Assembly (NCBI RefSeq): GCF_014217785.1
Contig: NZ_CP048814.1
Location: 2,356,001-2,420,000 of the forward strand
From: Rhodococcus triatomae
Lineage (GTDB): Bacteria > Actinomycetota > Actinomycetes > Mycobacteriales > Mycobacteriaceae
Direction of reading: 5' to 3'
Length of the DNA stretch: 64,000 nucleotides
The position numbers were made by a program, and so were the translations under genes. Below the pieces are notes generated by a model. That model was not told the DNA's origin and ran no database searches. It saw nothing but the letters and a program-made list of their open reading frames with translations. Below, piece by piece: positions 16,693 through 25,261 of the stretch; position 1 is the first letter of the stretch; every line of letters begins with the position of its first letter.

Positions 16693-16763
16693 GCGACTGC
16701 TCCTCCCCGGATCCGGCTGCCCGTGGCAAGGATACCGGCGGCGGACCGTTCGTTCGCGTGCGG

Positions 16764-18248
16764 TCAGAGCTGGATCCGGAGCGCGAAGTATCTCTCCAGC
16801 ACCTTCAGCATCTGGGTGAGCTCGTCGGCTCCACCGGACCACGCGACGTACCCGTCGGGCCGAACGGCCAGGACCGGCGGATAGTCGGTCGGCAGGCCCT
16901 GCGCGACGACCACGTCGGTGAAGGGAACGGTGCCGAGATCGGCGACGGCGGAGGCTGTCTCCGGATCGGCGACGAGTACGAGAATGCGGCCCCTGCCGAC
17001 CAGTTCCGCCACCGATGTCTGTTCGGATCCCACCACGAGGGCATGGTCGGGGAGGAATGTCCCGTCCAGTTCGTTCTCGGCATCGGGCATCTCGTAGTGC
17101 AGGGAACTGCCGTTGACCTTGTCGGCCAGCCAGTCGTGGACTTCCCGGTGACACAGCATTTCCGACACCATCCGCCGGAGCGGGCCACCTGCGGGTGACG
17201 GGTTCATGATGGTCGACTGCACCCGGGTGTTGTCGATGATCCACTTCCCCACGGGCTGCCGCTCGTGCGAGTAGGTGTCGAGGAGGCTCTCGTCGGCGGC
17301 TCCGGTGGCGACGGCGGCGAGCTTCCAGCCGAGGTTCACGGCGTCGGAGATGCCGGTGTTGAGGCCCTGCCCGCCGAGCGGGTAGTGGATGTGCGCCGAG
17401 TCTCCGGCGAGGAGTAGCCGTCCGTCGCGGTAGTGGTGCACGATTCGGCTGAAATCGCTGAATCTGTTCAGGTAGTACGGAGATTCGAGCTCCACGTGGC
17501 TGCCCACCACCCGGTCGATCGCCGCGCCGTACTCCTCCACCGTCACCGGTGCGTGCCGGTCGGGAGCCGGTCCGTCGAACTCGAAGACGATGATGCGGCT
17601 GAACCCGAATCTGTTGAGGTTCAACAGGGTCCACCCTCTGTCGGTGTGGCTCCAGCCGACCCTCATCTGCTCGGGGTGGGGCAGGCGGGCGAGGCCGAGG
17701 ATCGCGCGCATCGTCGGCGGATACTCGGTGGCTCCGAACTGCCCGTCCCGGCGGACGACACTGCGCCCGCCGTCCGCGCCGACGACGTACTTCGCCTCGA
17801 AGGTCCGGGGCCGGCCCGCCTCGTCGACCGTCTCCACCGCGACGTGGTCGTCGTGTGGGACGACCGACGTCACGGTGGTTCCCCGAACGACCTGTGCCCC
17901 GGCCGCTTCGGCCCGCGTCCCGATCGCGCGTTCGAGATCGGCCTGGGCGATCCCCAGCATCACCGGGCCGTCGATGGTGGGAGCCCGGAGCGTCAGCCAC
18001 GGGTACCCGGCGAACTGGAAGGGCTCCGACGAGATCATCGTGTGGTCGTTGGTACGTCGAGGGAACGAGACGATCCCCCGGCGAGCCAGCGTGGCGATGG
18101 CCCGGGCGTGGTAGGTGCCGGCCTTCGGATGTTCGCTGACGGCGCCCCGGCTCTCGAGGACGACGGCCGAGACGTCGTGCAGCGCCAACTCGTTGGCCAC
18201 CAGCATCCCGACCGGGCCGCCGCCCACCACGATCACGTCGTGACTCAC
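16764..18248 (-). CDS. FAD-dependent aromatic/polyketide-type monooxygenase
   Basis: The 494-residue flavoprotein of the PheA/TfdB class has the FAD dinucleotide motif VIVVGGGPVGMLVANELAL, the DG motif YVVGADGGRSVVRR and the GD motif LLLAGDSAHIHYPLGGQGLN. These enzymes use NAD(P)H and O2 to hydroxylate or cleave aromatic, polyketide or ketone substrates; rifamycin monooxygenase Rox belongs here too, but no RAE is near. It is the last gene of the five-gene afsA operon, starting in an ATGA overlap with the P450 stop, so its substrate is likely the signalling molecule or its product. Confidence 0.87.
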   Translation of the reverse strand: MSHDVIVVGGGPVGMLVANELALHDVSAVVLESRGAVSEHPKAGTYHARAIATLARRGIVSFPRRTNDHTMISSEPFQFAGYPWLTLRAPTIDGPVMLGIAQADLERAIGTRAEAAGAQVVRGTTVTSVVPHDDHVAVETVDEAGRPRTFEAKYVVGADGGRSVVRRDGQFGATEYPPTMRAILGLARLPHPEQMRVGWSHTDRGWTLLNLNRFGFSRIIVFEFDGPAPDRHAPVTVEEYGAAIDRVVGSHVELESPYYLNRFSDFSRIVHHYRDGRLLLAGDSAHIHYPLGGQGLNTGISDAVNLGWKLAAVATGAADESLLDTYSHERQPVGKWIIDNTRVQSTIMNPSPAGGPLRRMVSEMLCHREVHDWLADKVNGSSLHYEMPDAENELDGTFLPDHALVVGSEQTSVAELVGRGRILVLVADPETASAVADLGTVPFTDVVVAQGLPTDYPPVLAVRPDGYVAWSGGADELTQMLKVLERYFALRIQL

Positions 18249-19483
18249 GCCTCACCTCCGTTTCCGAGCGTCACGGGTAGGGCTGCCGGCCGCCGCAGGC
18301 CGGTACCGAAGTCCCACGGTACGTTGGCCGGAGCGCCCCGCAGTGCCAGATGCGGGTAGCGCGCCACGACCGCGCCGATCACCGTGGTCAACTCGATCTG
18401 CGCCAGCGCGGACCCCATGCACCGGTGCATTCCGTAGCCGTACTGCAGGTGCCGTCCGCGCGGCCGGTCCAGGCGGATCTCCAGCGGCTCCGGGAACACG
18501 GACGGATCCCGGTTGGCCGCGTTGATGTGGGGGTAGACGATCTCGCCCGTGGGCAGGACGCCGCTGCTCGTGGTGAGCGGACGGGTGAGCTCGCGGGGAA
18601 AGCTGCCCGGGGTCCCCAGCGGCATGAGACGGAGAATCTCCTCCACCAGATCGGGGATCAGGCCGGGGTCCGCGACGACGGCCTCGTAGAGGCGCCGATC
18701 GGCGAGCGCCGCGTACAGCGTCTTGCTCAGCATGGTGGCGACGTTGTTGTCCCCGCCGAGCACGATCCCCATCACCGTCCCGTCGATGAGTGTCGAGTCG
18801 ACGGCCTCGAAACCGGGCTCGGTGGCCCGCCGCTTGTACACCGCCAGCAGCCCGGAGTCGTCGTGATCGGTGTCCTCGGCCACGAGGCGCTGGACCCACC
18901 CGTAGAGCTCCTGCCAGGCCTCCACGATGAGGTCGACCTCGTCGCGCCTGGCCAGCTGGATTCGGCGGCCGAGCTCGTTCATCGTGCGCGCATGGTCGGT
19001 CGAGATGCCCAGCAGACGGCAGACCACCTGCGCCGGGACCAGCCGGAAGACGTCGCGGACGAGGTCCGGGTCGTCCGACCGTTCCAGGTCGTCGAGGGCC
19101 TGTCCGGTGAGTTCGAGGATCGTCGGTTCCAGGTCCCGCATCGCCCGTGCGCTGAACTCGTGGGAGACGAACTCGCGGACGACTCCGTGAACCGGAGCAT
19201 CCAGATTGATGAGTACTTCCGGCGCCCAGTTGGTGGGCATGAACGACGGTCCCCCGTCGACGTTGCAGCTCTCCCTGCTGGCCGTGCGATCGAGCAGCAG
19301 GCTCTTCGCGTCCTCGTAGGAGGTCAGGCAGACGGCGGTGTGCCCGCTGGGGAGTTCGACGCGCAGGTGCCCGTCCGTGCTCGGCACCTCGCGCACGTAG
19401 GGGGCCGGAGTGTCCAGGTGCGGGATGTCCGTCACCCGGGGGTGCGGTCCTGCTGTGGTCGTGGGTGTGAGTGTGCGTGTCAT
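18245..19483 (-). CDS. Cytochrome P450
   Basis: The 412-residue bacterial class I P450 has the ExxR motif EEILR (281-285) and the haem loop YGYGMHRCMG (348-357, Cys355). The usual Phe of the haem loop is Tyr. The I-helix oxygen-activation motif, normally AGxDT, reads LGGDNN (242-247), replacing the acid-Thr pair by Asp-Asn. It needs ferredoxin partners encoded elsewhere. Fourth in the afsA operon, overlapping both neighbours by 4 bp. In Streptomyces rochei a P450 acts on an AfsA-made butenolide precursor, which suggests a similar tailoring role. Confidence 0.9.
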   Translation of the reverse strand: MTRTLTPTTTAGPHPRVTDIPHLDTPAPYVREVPSTDGHLRVELPSGHTAVCLTSYEDAKSLLLDRTASRESCNVDGGPSFMPTNWAPEVLINLDAPVHGVVREFVSHEFSARAMRDLEPTILELTGQALDDLERSDDPDLVRDVFRLVPAQVVCRLLGISTDHARTMNELGRRIQLARRDEVDLIVEAWQELYGWVQRLVAEDTDHDDSGLLAVYKRRATEPGFEAVDSTLIDGTVMGIVLGGDNNVATMLSKTLYAALADRRLYEAVVADPGLIPDLVEEILRLMPLGTPGSFPRELTRPLTTSSGVLPTGEIVYPHINAANRDPSVFPEPLEIRLDRPRGRHLQYGYGMHRCMGSALAQIELTTVIGAVVARYPHLALRGAPANVPWDFGTGLRRPAALPVTLGNGGEA

Positions 19484-21096
19484 CGTCGTATCTCCTCGGT
19501 GCTCGCAGCGGGAAGGGGTGCAATGGGTTCGACGGGATCGAGGTTCGGCTCGGCGGGGACGTCGGCCGATCCCTGCGGTGCCGACGGTGCGGTGGCGGCC
19601 GGGCGGCGGAGTAGCACCGTGATCGCCACCGCGAGCACGAGGCTGATGACTGCCAGGGCCCACAGCAGCGGGATCAGGCCGTCGGAGAAGCTGTTTCGTA
19701 GCAGTTCGGCGTTCAGGGACGGGTCCACGCTTCCGATCTCGCCCGTGACGACCTGGTCGACGACGGTGTCCCTGGCCGCGGGATCCAGAGAATCCGGAAG
19801 CTGACTGCGGACCTGAGCGCCGACGCCGGTCGTCAACGCGCTGGCGAAGGCCGCGACCACGAGGGCTTCGCTGCCGAGTCGGACGGTGGAGACCAGGCCC
19901 GAGACCATGCCGGACCTCTCCGGCGGAACCGACCCGATCGCCTGGCCGTCGACGAGTCCGACACCGAGTCCGAACCCGGTTCCCAGCAACAGGAACGGCA
20001 CGACAAGCGCGAGAATGTCGCGGTCGGTTCCTGCCGTGGTGAGCAGTGCCGCGCCCGCCACGAAGAACAGGGCGCTGCCACCGAGGATGATCCACACCGG
20101 GACACCCCGTGTGTGCAGCGCTCCCGCGACGAGTGGAGCGAGGATGACCGGGACCGTCATCAGCAGCATGACCAGTCCCGTTTCGCCCGCACTCAATTGC
20201 CATACGGTGTTGAGGAATGTCGGGTAGTACGTCAGCAGGGTGACGAACCCGACTGCACCGGCGACCGGGACGAGCAGCAGCCCGACGAGTCGGGGCGAAC
20301 GCAGCAGTCCGATGTCGAGCAGTGGATGGTCACCGGTCCACTGGATCCGGATGAACACGGCGAACAACGCGATCCCGGCGGCGAGTGTGCCGAGGGTGGC
20401 GGCAGAACCCCAGCCCCAGGAATCCGCCTGCACGACAGCAGCGATCACGAGGGTCAGCGACACGGCGAAGGCGATCGCACCCCGGTAGTCCAGCTTCCCG
20501 GCGTCGTGCGCCGGGGTGTCGTGCACCCCGGAGAGGACGACCAGAAGTCCGGACGCCGCGATGGCAGCGGCGTTGAACCAGAAGATGCCGGGCCAGCCGA
20601 CCAGTGAGATGGCGGTCGACGAGATGGTGGGTCCGAGCCCCAGGCCCACGCCTGCGGCGGTACCGAACAGCGCGAACGCGCGGGCCGCGGCGGCGCCGTC
20701 GAAGGTGATCGCCAGCAGCGCGCCGGAGCAGGCGAAGATGATCGCGGCCCCGATACCGGCCAGCGCGCGACCGATGTCCAGGATCAGCAGGGTGGGTGCG
20801 AGGGCACTGAGCACGGCGGAGCCGAAGAACAGGAGGGCGCCGACGATCAGGCCGCGCCGCCGACCCAGATGGTCGGCGACGGATCCTGCCACCAGGCTGA
20901 ACACCGCGAAAGTGAGGTTGAATCCGTTGACGACCCACTGCAACATCGCCGGTGAGGAACTGAGATCGGCGGCGATGTGGGGCAGGGCGACACCGGTGCC
21001 CGAGACTCCGGTGGGGACCACGACGACGGCGAGGAGGATGCCGGCGAGCAGCACCTTCGGCCGTGCCGTGGTCCGGGATACGTCGGTGACCGTCAT
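19480..21096 (-). CDS. MFS exporter, DHA2 (14-TM) type
   Basis: A 538-residue major facilitator with about 14 membrane segments. DHA2 features include LPHIAADLSSSPAMLQWVVN in the first helices, the A-loop GSVADHLGRRRGL and the C-motif region GPTISSTAI. The C-terminal cytosolic tail (about 45 residues) is Pro/Ala-rich. It is the third gene of the afsA operon with 4-bp overlaps on both sides, so export of the small molecule made by the operon is the likely role. Confidence 0.9.
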   Translation of the reverse strand: MTVTDVSRTTARPKVLLAGILLAVVVVPTGVSGTGVALPHIAADLSSSPAMLQWVVNGFNLTFAVFSLVAGSVADHLGRRRGLIVGALLFFGSAVLSALAPTLLILDIGRALAGIGAAIIFACSGALLAITFDGAAAARAFALFGTAAGVGLGLGPTISSTAISLVGWPGIFWFNAAAIAASGLLVVLSGVHDTPAHDAGKLDYRGAIAFAVSLTLVIAAVVQADSWGWGSAATLGTLAAGIALFAVFIRIQWTGDHPLLDIGLLRSPRLVGLLLVPVAGAVGFVTLLTYYPTFLNTVWQLSAGETGLVMLLMTVPVILAPLVAGALHTRGVPVWIILGGSALFFVAGAALLTTAGTDRDILALVVPFLLLGTGFGLGVGLVDGQAIGSVPPERSGMVSGLVSTVRLGSEALVVAAFASALTTGVGAQVRSQLPDSLDPAARDTVVDQVVTGEIGSVDPSLNAELLRNSFSDGLIPLLWALAVISLVLAVAITVLLRRPAATAPSAPQGSADVPAEPNLDPVEPIAPLPAASTEEIRR

Positions 21097-21821
21097 CGCT
21101 GCGTCACCTCGACCTGGAGTGCACCCGGAGCCTGCGCCGGGACCGACAGCAGTTCCCGGAGGTCGGCCACCGCCTGATCGGTGTCGCCGAAGCGGACCGC
21201 CCCCCAGCCGGCGGATCGTGCGGCCTCGCAGTTGACGCCCAGATCGTCGACGAGAATCGATGTTCCCGGTGCGGCACCGATCCGCTCCTCGGCGATGCGG
21301 AAGATCTCCGGATCGGGCTTGCGGACCCCGACCGCGTAGGAATCGACGATGACGTCGACGTGGTCGTCCAGATCGACCATCCGCCGCCAGTACGGTTCCC
21401 ACTCACGGACGTTGTTGGTCAGGATCCCGACGCGGTAGCCCTTCCCGGACAGATCGATCACCAGGTCGCGGACGGCGGTGTTCACCTGGTGGCCGGCGAA
21501 CCACTGTGCGCCGAAGTCCGGTTCGGAACGGGACACGTCGACGCCGCGCGGGACGAGCCAGCGGTGCATCCGTTCGACCCATTCGACCTCGGAGATCAGA
21601 CCGAGTTCGACCGGGGCGAGGACGTCGACGCCGAGTCCGTTCGCGACACTGGCCATGGCCGCTTTCAGTTGTGCCGGAGAGATTCCGGTCTTGCGCTCGT
21701 AGTCGAGGAAGAGATCCTCGATCGGTGGGGACAGGACCCCGCCGAAGTCCACGAAGACCGTGCCGTACCGGCCTCGGCCGGTGTGGTGCGGGAACGTGCG
21801 GGCAGTGAGTATCCGGCTCAT
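21093..21821 (-). CDS. HAD-superfamily phosphatase
   Basis: A 242-residue HAD-like hydrolase. Motif I reads VFVDFGGVL (the second Asp is replaced by Gly, as in several HAD-IA members), motif II is ILTNN, the conserved Lys is in VRKPDPEIF and motif IV is ILVDDLGVNCEAA. It sits directly after the AfsA-type gene with an ATGA overlap. In butyrolactone pathways the AfsA product is a phosphorylated butenolide that must be dephosphorylated, and S. rochei encodes a phosphatase (SrrP) for it. That role is inferred from position. Confidence 0.85.
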   Translation of the reverse strand: MSRILTARTFPHHTGRGRYGTVFVDFGGVLSPPIEDLFLDYERKTGISPAQLKAAMASVANGLGVDVLAPVELGLISEVEWVERMHRWLVPRGVDVSRSEPDFGAQWFAGHQVNTAVRDLVIDLSGKGYRVGILTNNVREWEPYWRRMVDLDDHVDVIVDSYAVGVRKPDPEIFRIAEERIGAAPGTSILVDDLGVNCEAARSAGWGAVRFGDTDQAVADLRELLSVPAQAPGALQVEVTQR

Positions 21822-22864
21822 CGGACCACCTCGTGTGCCGGAGTCGCGTGTGCCGGAAGTGCGCGTCCCGATCGGGCGAACGTCACCTGGCATTCGGCGA
21901 TGGGTACTCGCTCCTGCGCGATGACCACTGTGAACAGCACCGTCCCCGAGGTGCTTTCGCTCGGCAGTGACACCGTTGCCGTCGTCGGCAGATCCAGCTC
22001 ACCGAATCGGGTGAAGTTCGCGGCGAGCTCGGTGACCTCGAGTCGGCGGGCGCTGAGCCCGAAGAACTCGTCGGCCGCCACCAGCCCGGACTGCCGGACC
22101 GCTTCGAAGATCACCGCCCCGGGGATGTGGTCGAGGGGATGGTCGAACAGGCTCGGGTGGCCTTCGTCGACCACGACGTCCAGTTCGACATGGCCCTCGT
22201 GGGTGTGGCGGGGTGCACCGACGACGACGTTGCGGGTCAGGGTGCGGCCCACGGACGCGGCAGGTAGGACGATGGCGGGCGAGTGCGGCTCGCGCCCTGG
22301 CTGCGGTGCGATGCCCGGTCGGTACGGTTCGAGCCCCAGCTTCGACCGCCCGGAATCCCGGATGCGCTTCCACACCGGTCGGGGCATCCACTGGATGACC
22401 ATCGACATGGACACGGCCAGGTCTCCGTCCAGCGAGATCGCCATCTCGAGTGTGATCCCCACGGTGCTGCCGTCCCGCTTCTTCTCGTCGACGATGCGGG
22501 CGGCCAGCTCTCCGTTCCCCGGGCCGACCCGCAGGGAGGCCGCGCCGGTCGAGACGACCTCGAGATCGCCCGAGTTGAAGATGAACGACTGGTCGTATCC
22601 CGCGTCGACATGGCGGTGCGCGATCAGGATGGACGCCTGGCGGAAGCACTCCAGGAACAGGAGCGTGTCGTACCGACCCGCCGCGACGCCCAGATGGTCG
22701 CTGTAGTAGCTGTGTGATTTCGGAAGGTGTACGCCGATACGAAAATTCGGGTACCGGTCGCAGATGATGTCGGTGAGGTAGACCTCGGACAATGCCTCGC
22801 GGTGGACGTGTTCACGCGGGACGAGTGTCGAATGGGAAACCTGTGGTGCGATCGTGGATGTCAC
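21818..22864 (-). CDS. AfsA-type gamma-butyrolactone/butenolide synthase
   Basis: The 348-residue protein contains two AfsA hot-dog repeats. The first (about 20-150) has REHVHREALSEVYLTD and SHSYYSDHLG followed by DTLLFLECFRQA. The second (about 195-330) has HPSLFDHPLDHIPGAVIFEA followed by VRQSGL, the most conserved AfsA signature. AfsA enzymes condense a beta-ketoacyl thioester with dihydroxyacetone phosphate to make the precursor of A-factor-like hormones. GTG 22864 with GAGGGG upstream is chosen. It leads five genes that all overlap by 4 bp. No butyrolactone receptor (ArpA-type TetR) or ketoreductase lies in the window. Confidence 0.9.
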   Translation of the reverse strand: MTSTIAPQVSHSTLVPREHVHREALSEVYLTDIICDRYPNFRIGVHLPKSHSYYSDHLGVAAGRYDTLLFLECFRQASILIAHRHVDAGYDQSFIFNSGDLEVVSTGAASLRVGPGNGELAARIVDEKKRDGSTVGITLEMAISLDGDLAVSMSMVIQWMPRPVWKRIRDSGRSKLGLEPYRPGIAPQPGREPHSPAIVLPAASVGRTLTRNVVVGAPRHTHEGHVELDVVVDEGHPSLFDHPLDHIPGAVIFEAVRQSGLVAADEFFGLSARRLEVTELAANFTRFGELDLPTTATVSLPSESTSGTVLFTVVIAQERVPIAECQVTFARSGRALPAHATPAHEVVR

Positions 22865-23556
22865 GGCGAGCCCCTCGGAGTCGGTTTTCGGTCGGCAGCG
22901 TCCACGGCGGTTCCGCGCAGGCAGCGACCGGCGGGGCCGGCAGCGCAGGCGGAGTGGAGGCTGTGCAAGCGAAGGCGAAACGAGTCCGGCGCGTCTCGGG
23001 CTTGTAAGCAAGGGGCTCGCAAGCGACTGTCACTCGGACAAGATCGACTGTACTCGAGCGGCGCGGCGCTGTCGCGGCAAAGAATCACCGTGCGTGAAAG
23101 CGTCCCGTTCGCCCGATTCGCGAGGCCTGACTCGAATGAGTAAAGATCAAGACCCGCAACGTGATACGGGTCACTCTCTTGTTCGGCGTCCTTGGATCCG
23201 TGGGCGATTCGGGATTTCCTTCGACGCGATCGGCAACCGCCCCGATCCGGATGCCTCGCGCTCGCCCAGGGGTCTCGACCGGAAGTACCGAGCCAGGCTC
23301 CGGGCAGAACGTGAGGAAGTGTGGACGTACTGGTTCCGGATCCACGCACGGGCGACTGCCCCGAAATGACTGCACGGGAAATGTGTGGATCATGGGCCCC
23401 GACATCTCGCGGAGAGCTCCGCAGGTGAGCAACACATCCAACCGGCACGGACCCACTGTGTAACGGCGAGCGTCCGTCCGCCGACGAGTGAGGTGACGTG
23501 ACGCACGGCACCGGGGTCGTGCCGTGTGCGGGAGAATCGGGATTGGGGATCGGGAC
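22865..23556. other. Non-coding interval between the afsA operon and cutinase-family gene
   Basis: 692 bp with no convincing gene; short frames on both strands are arginine/proline-rich and lack family resemblance. It must hold the divergent promoters. A perfect 6-bp-arm dyad GACCCG/CGGGTC lies at 23151-23172, a TACAGT possible -10 for afsA at 23052-23047, and a dyad CACGGCAC/GTGCCGTG at 23504-23526 about 30 bp before the cutinase start. A small RNA here cannot be excluded. Confidence 0.5.
23151..23172. promoter_or_regulatory. Candidate operator upstream of the afsA operon
   Basis: GACCCG (23151-23156) and CGGGTC (23167-23172) form a perfect dyad with a 10-bp spacer, a spacing compatible with TetR-family binding. 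It does not resemble the Streptomyces autoregulatory element closely, and it is about 290 bp from the afsA start, so the assignment is weak. Confidence 0.3.
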
Positions 23557-25254
23557 ATGGCTCTTGGTGGCTTCTTCGCGCGGCATCGCCTCGCTGCGGG
23601 CGTGGCGGCGCCGGCGATCCTGGGGGTCGCCGCGGTCGCGGCCGTCGGTCTGGCCGTGTCCCCCGGCCCGCGGGCCATCGACACGCAGCTGACGACCTCG
23701 GTGACCGAGTGTCGCGACATGGTGACCATCTCGGTCGCCGGCCGTGGAGACACACCGGTCGAGGGCACCACCAAGCTGCTCGTCGGGCCGAACGGCGAGC
23801 CGCTCCCTGCGGCCCTGTCCAGCGATTACGCCAGCGAATGGGTCGATCCCGTGGTCAACGCTCCTGGCGGTGCCGTCGGTGCGGATTCGTACGCCGCGGT
23901 GTACATCGCCTATCCCGCCAACATGGCGACCTACGAGGACGCCGTCGCCGCCGGGGTGGAGAACTCCGAGCGGGTGATGCGGGAAATCCGCTCGGCCTGC
24001 CCGGACACCCGGTTCGCGATCGTCGGATACAGCGAGGGCGCCGACGTGGTGCGCCGCGTCGCCATGAACATCGGGCACCAGGAAGCCGACGAGAACGGCG
24101 GGTACGGCATCGTCGACCCGGCCAATGTCGTCGGCGTGGTGATCCTCGCCGACGCCGGCCGCGCGCCGGGAGACGGCCCGTTCCCCGGCGCGAAGAATCC
24201 GTTCGGGAACCCGGACAACTTCGACCAGAACTATTCGAACGGAACGGCACCTACCCCGGGCCAGGGCGCGATGCCGGACACCGGTGGCGACTTCGGTGCT
24301 CTCGACGGCAAGATCGCGTCTTTCTGCTCCGAGGGCGACCTCACCTGCGCGGCACCCGAGAGCATCTCCCTGCTGCAACTCGCGGTCAACGTGGGCAGGC
24401 AGCTGAACGTCGATGCGCTCGAGGACGAGGGGCTCACCCCGGCCACCGGCCAGGACGTTGCCGTCGTGCTCAGTGGTATCGCGTTCGCCGCGTTCGCCGA
24501 CATCCAGTCGCAGGGCAACTGGATGCAGAGCGACGAGACGTTCCTCGAGGTGCTGCTCAAGGTGTCGGACCCCTCGTACCAGCCGGGCGAACCCGCCCAG
24601 AAGCCCGCGAAGGCGGACTCCATCTCCGGTGAGGAACTGTCGCCGCTGGCGTACCTCCCGCAGAAGGTGTTCAACGAGATCGTCGGACTGATCGTGACGA
24701 ACCAGAACACCATCCCCGTGGTGATGAGCGATCCGTACCAGCTCACCCTGGGCCCGAATGCCACCGGCCACCACTTCGACTACTGGAAGGACGCGGATCC
24801 GGCGAACGGCAAGCCGCTGACATCCGCCGAGTACGCGGCGGCCTGGCTCACCCACCTGGCGAAGCAGGCGCAGGCGGGCGAACCGATCGACACGTCGGCC
24901 ACGCCCGACGCCGCCGACATCGCCGCGGCATTCGACGCGGCCGCGGCCACCGAGGCCGCGCGCGAGGCACTCCCCGCAGTGGCGGCGGACGAGAAGGCCC
25001 AGGCGACGACCGGTGGTCCCTCCGCGCCCACGACCACGTCATCGGAGTCCGCCACCGCACCGGCCACCGACGACGGGACGGATGGGCCGGACTCCGCTGG
25101 GCCCGAATCGACTGGGCCCGAATCCGCTGGGTCCGAGGTCACGCCGACTTCGGCCGCACCGTCCACCCGGGACACGACGCGCAGCGCGCCGACCACGACG
25201 ACGACCACCACGACGACGACCACCCCTCCGCCGGCTCCTCGCCCCGGCGGCTGA
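23557..25254 (+). CDS. Cutinase-family secreted serine hydrolase with Thr/Pro-rich tail
   Basis: A 565-residue protein with an N-terminal signal or anchor (residues about 10-34), then an alpha/beta cutinase-like domain: VAGRGDTPVEG, the nucleophile elbow VGYSEGADVV (Ser159), an acid near FCSEGDLTC and a His in GHHFDYW. Mycobacterial relatives (Culp family) hydrolyse lipids, esters or mycolates at the envelope. After residue about 440 the sequence becomes Ala-rich and then a Ser/Thr/Pro/Gly-rich linker with DSAGPESTGPESAG repeats and eleven consecutive Thr, ending in PPPAPRPGG. The tail probably spans or sticks to the cell wall. ATG 23557 gives a short N-terminus before the hydrophobic stretch. 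Confidence 0.85.
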   Translation: MALGGFFARHRLAAGVAAPAILGVAAVAAVGLAVSPGPRAIDTQLTTSVTECRDMVTISVAGRGDTPVEGTTKLLVGPNGEPLPAALSSDYASEWVDPVVNAPGGAVGADSYAAVYIAYPANMATYEDAVAAGVENSERVMREIRSACPDTRFAIVGYSEGADVVRRVAMNIGHQEADENGGYGIVDPANVVGVVILADAGRAPGDGPFPGAKNPFGNPDNFDQNYSNGTAPTPGQGAMPDTGGDFGALDGKIASFCSEGDLTCAAPESISLLQLAVNVGRQLNVDALEDEGLTPATGQDVAVVLSGIAFAAFADIQSQGNWMQSDETFLEVLLKVSDPSYQPGEPAQKPAKADSISGEELSPLAYLPQKVFNEIVGLIVTNQNTIPVVMSDPYQLTLGPNATGHHFDYWKDADPANGKPLTSAEYAAAWLTHLAKQAQAGEPIDTSATPDAADIAAAFDAAAATEAAREALPAVAADEKAQATTGGPSAPTTTSSESATAPATDDGTDGPDSAGPESTGPESAGSEVTPTSAAPSTRDTTRSAPTTTTTTTTTTTPPPAPRPGG

Positions 25255-25261
25255 CGCGGGG

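Noticed and set aside
16764-18248. FAD monooxygenase as rifampicin monooxygenase (Rox)
   Set aside because: It is of the same broad class, but there is no RAE nearby and it is bound into the afsA operon by start-stop overlap.
15868-18255. A 795-codon minus-strand frame spanning two genes
   Set aside because: Only its last 274 codons look like protein (the Rv3651-like gene). The rest is Arg/Pro/Gly-rich antisense or out-of-frame sequence over the FAD monooxygenase.
22854-23463. Short frames in the afsA/cutinase intergenic region
   Set aside because: They are Arg/Pro/Ser-rich, lack ribosome sites and have no family resemblance.
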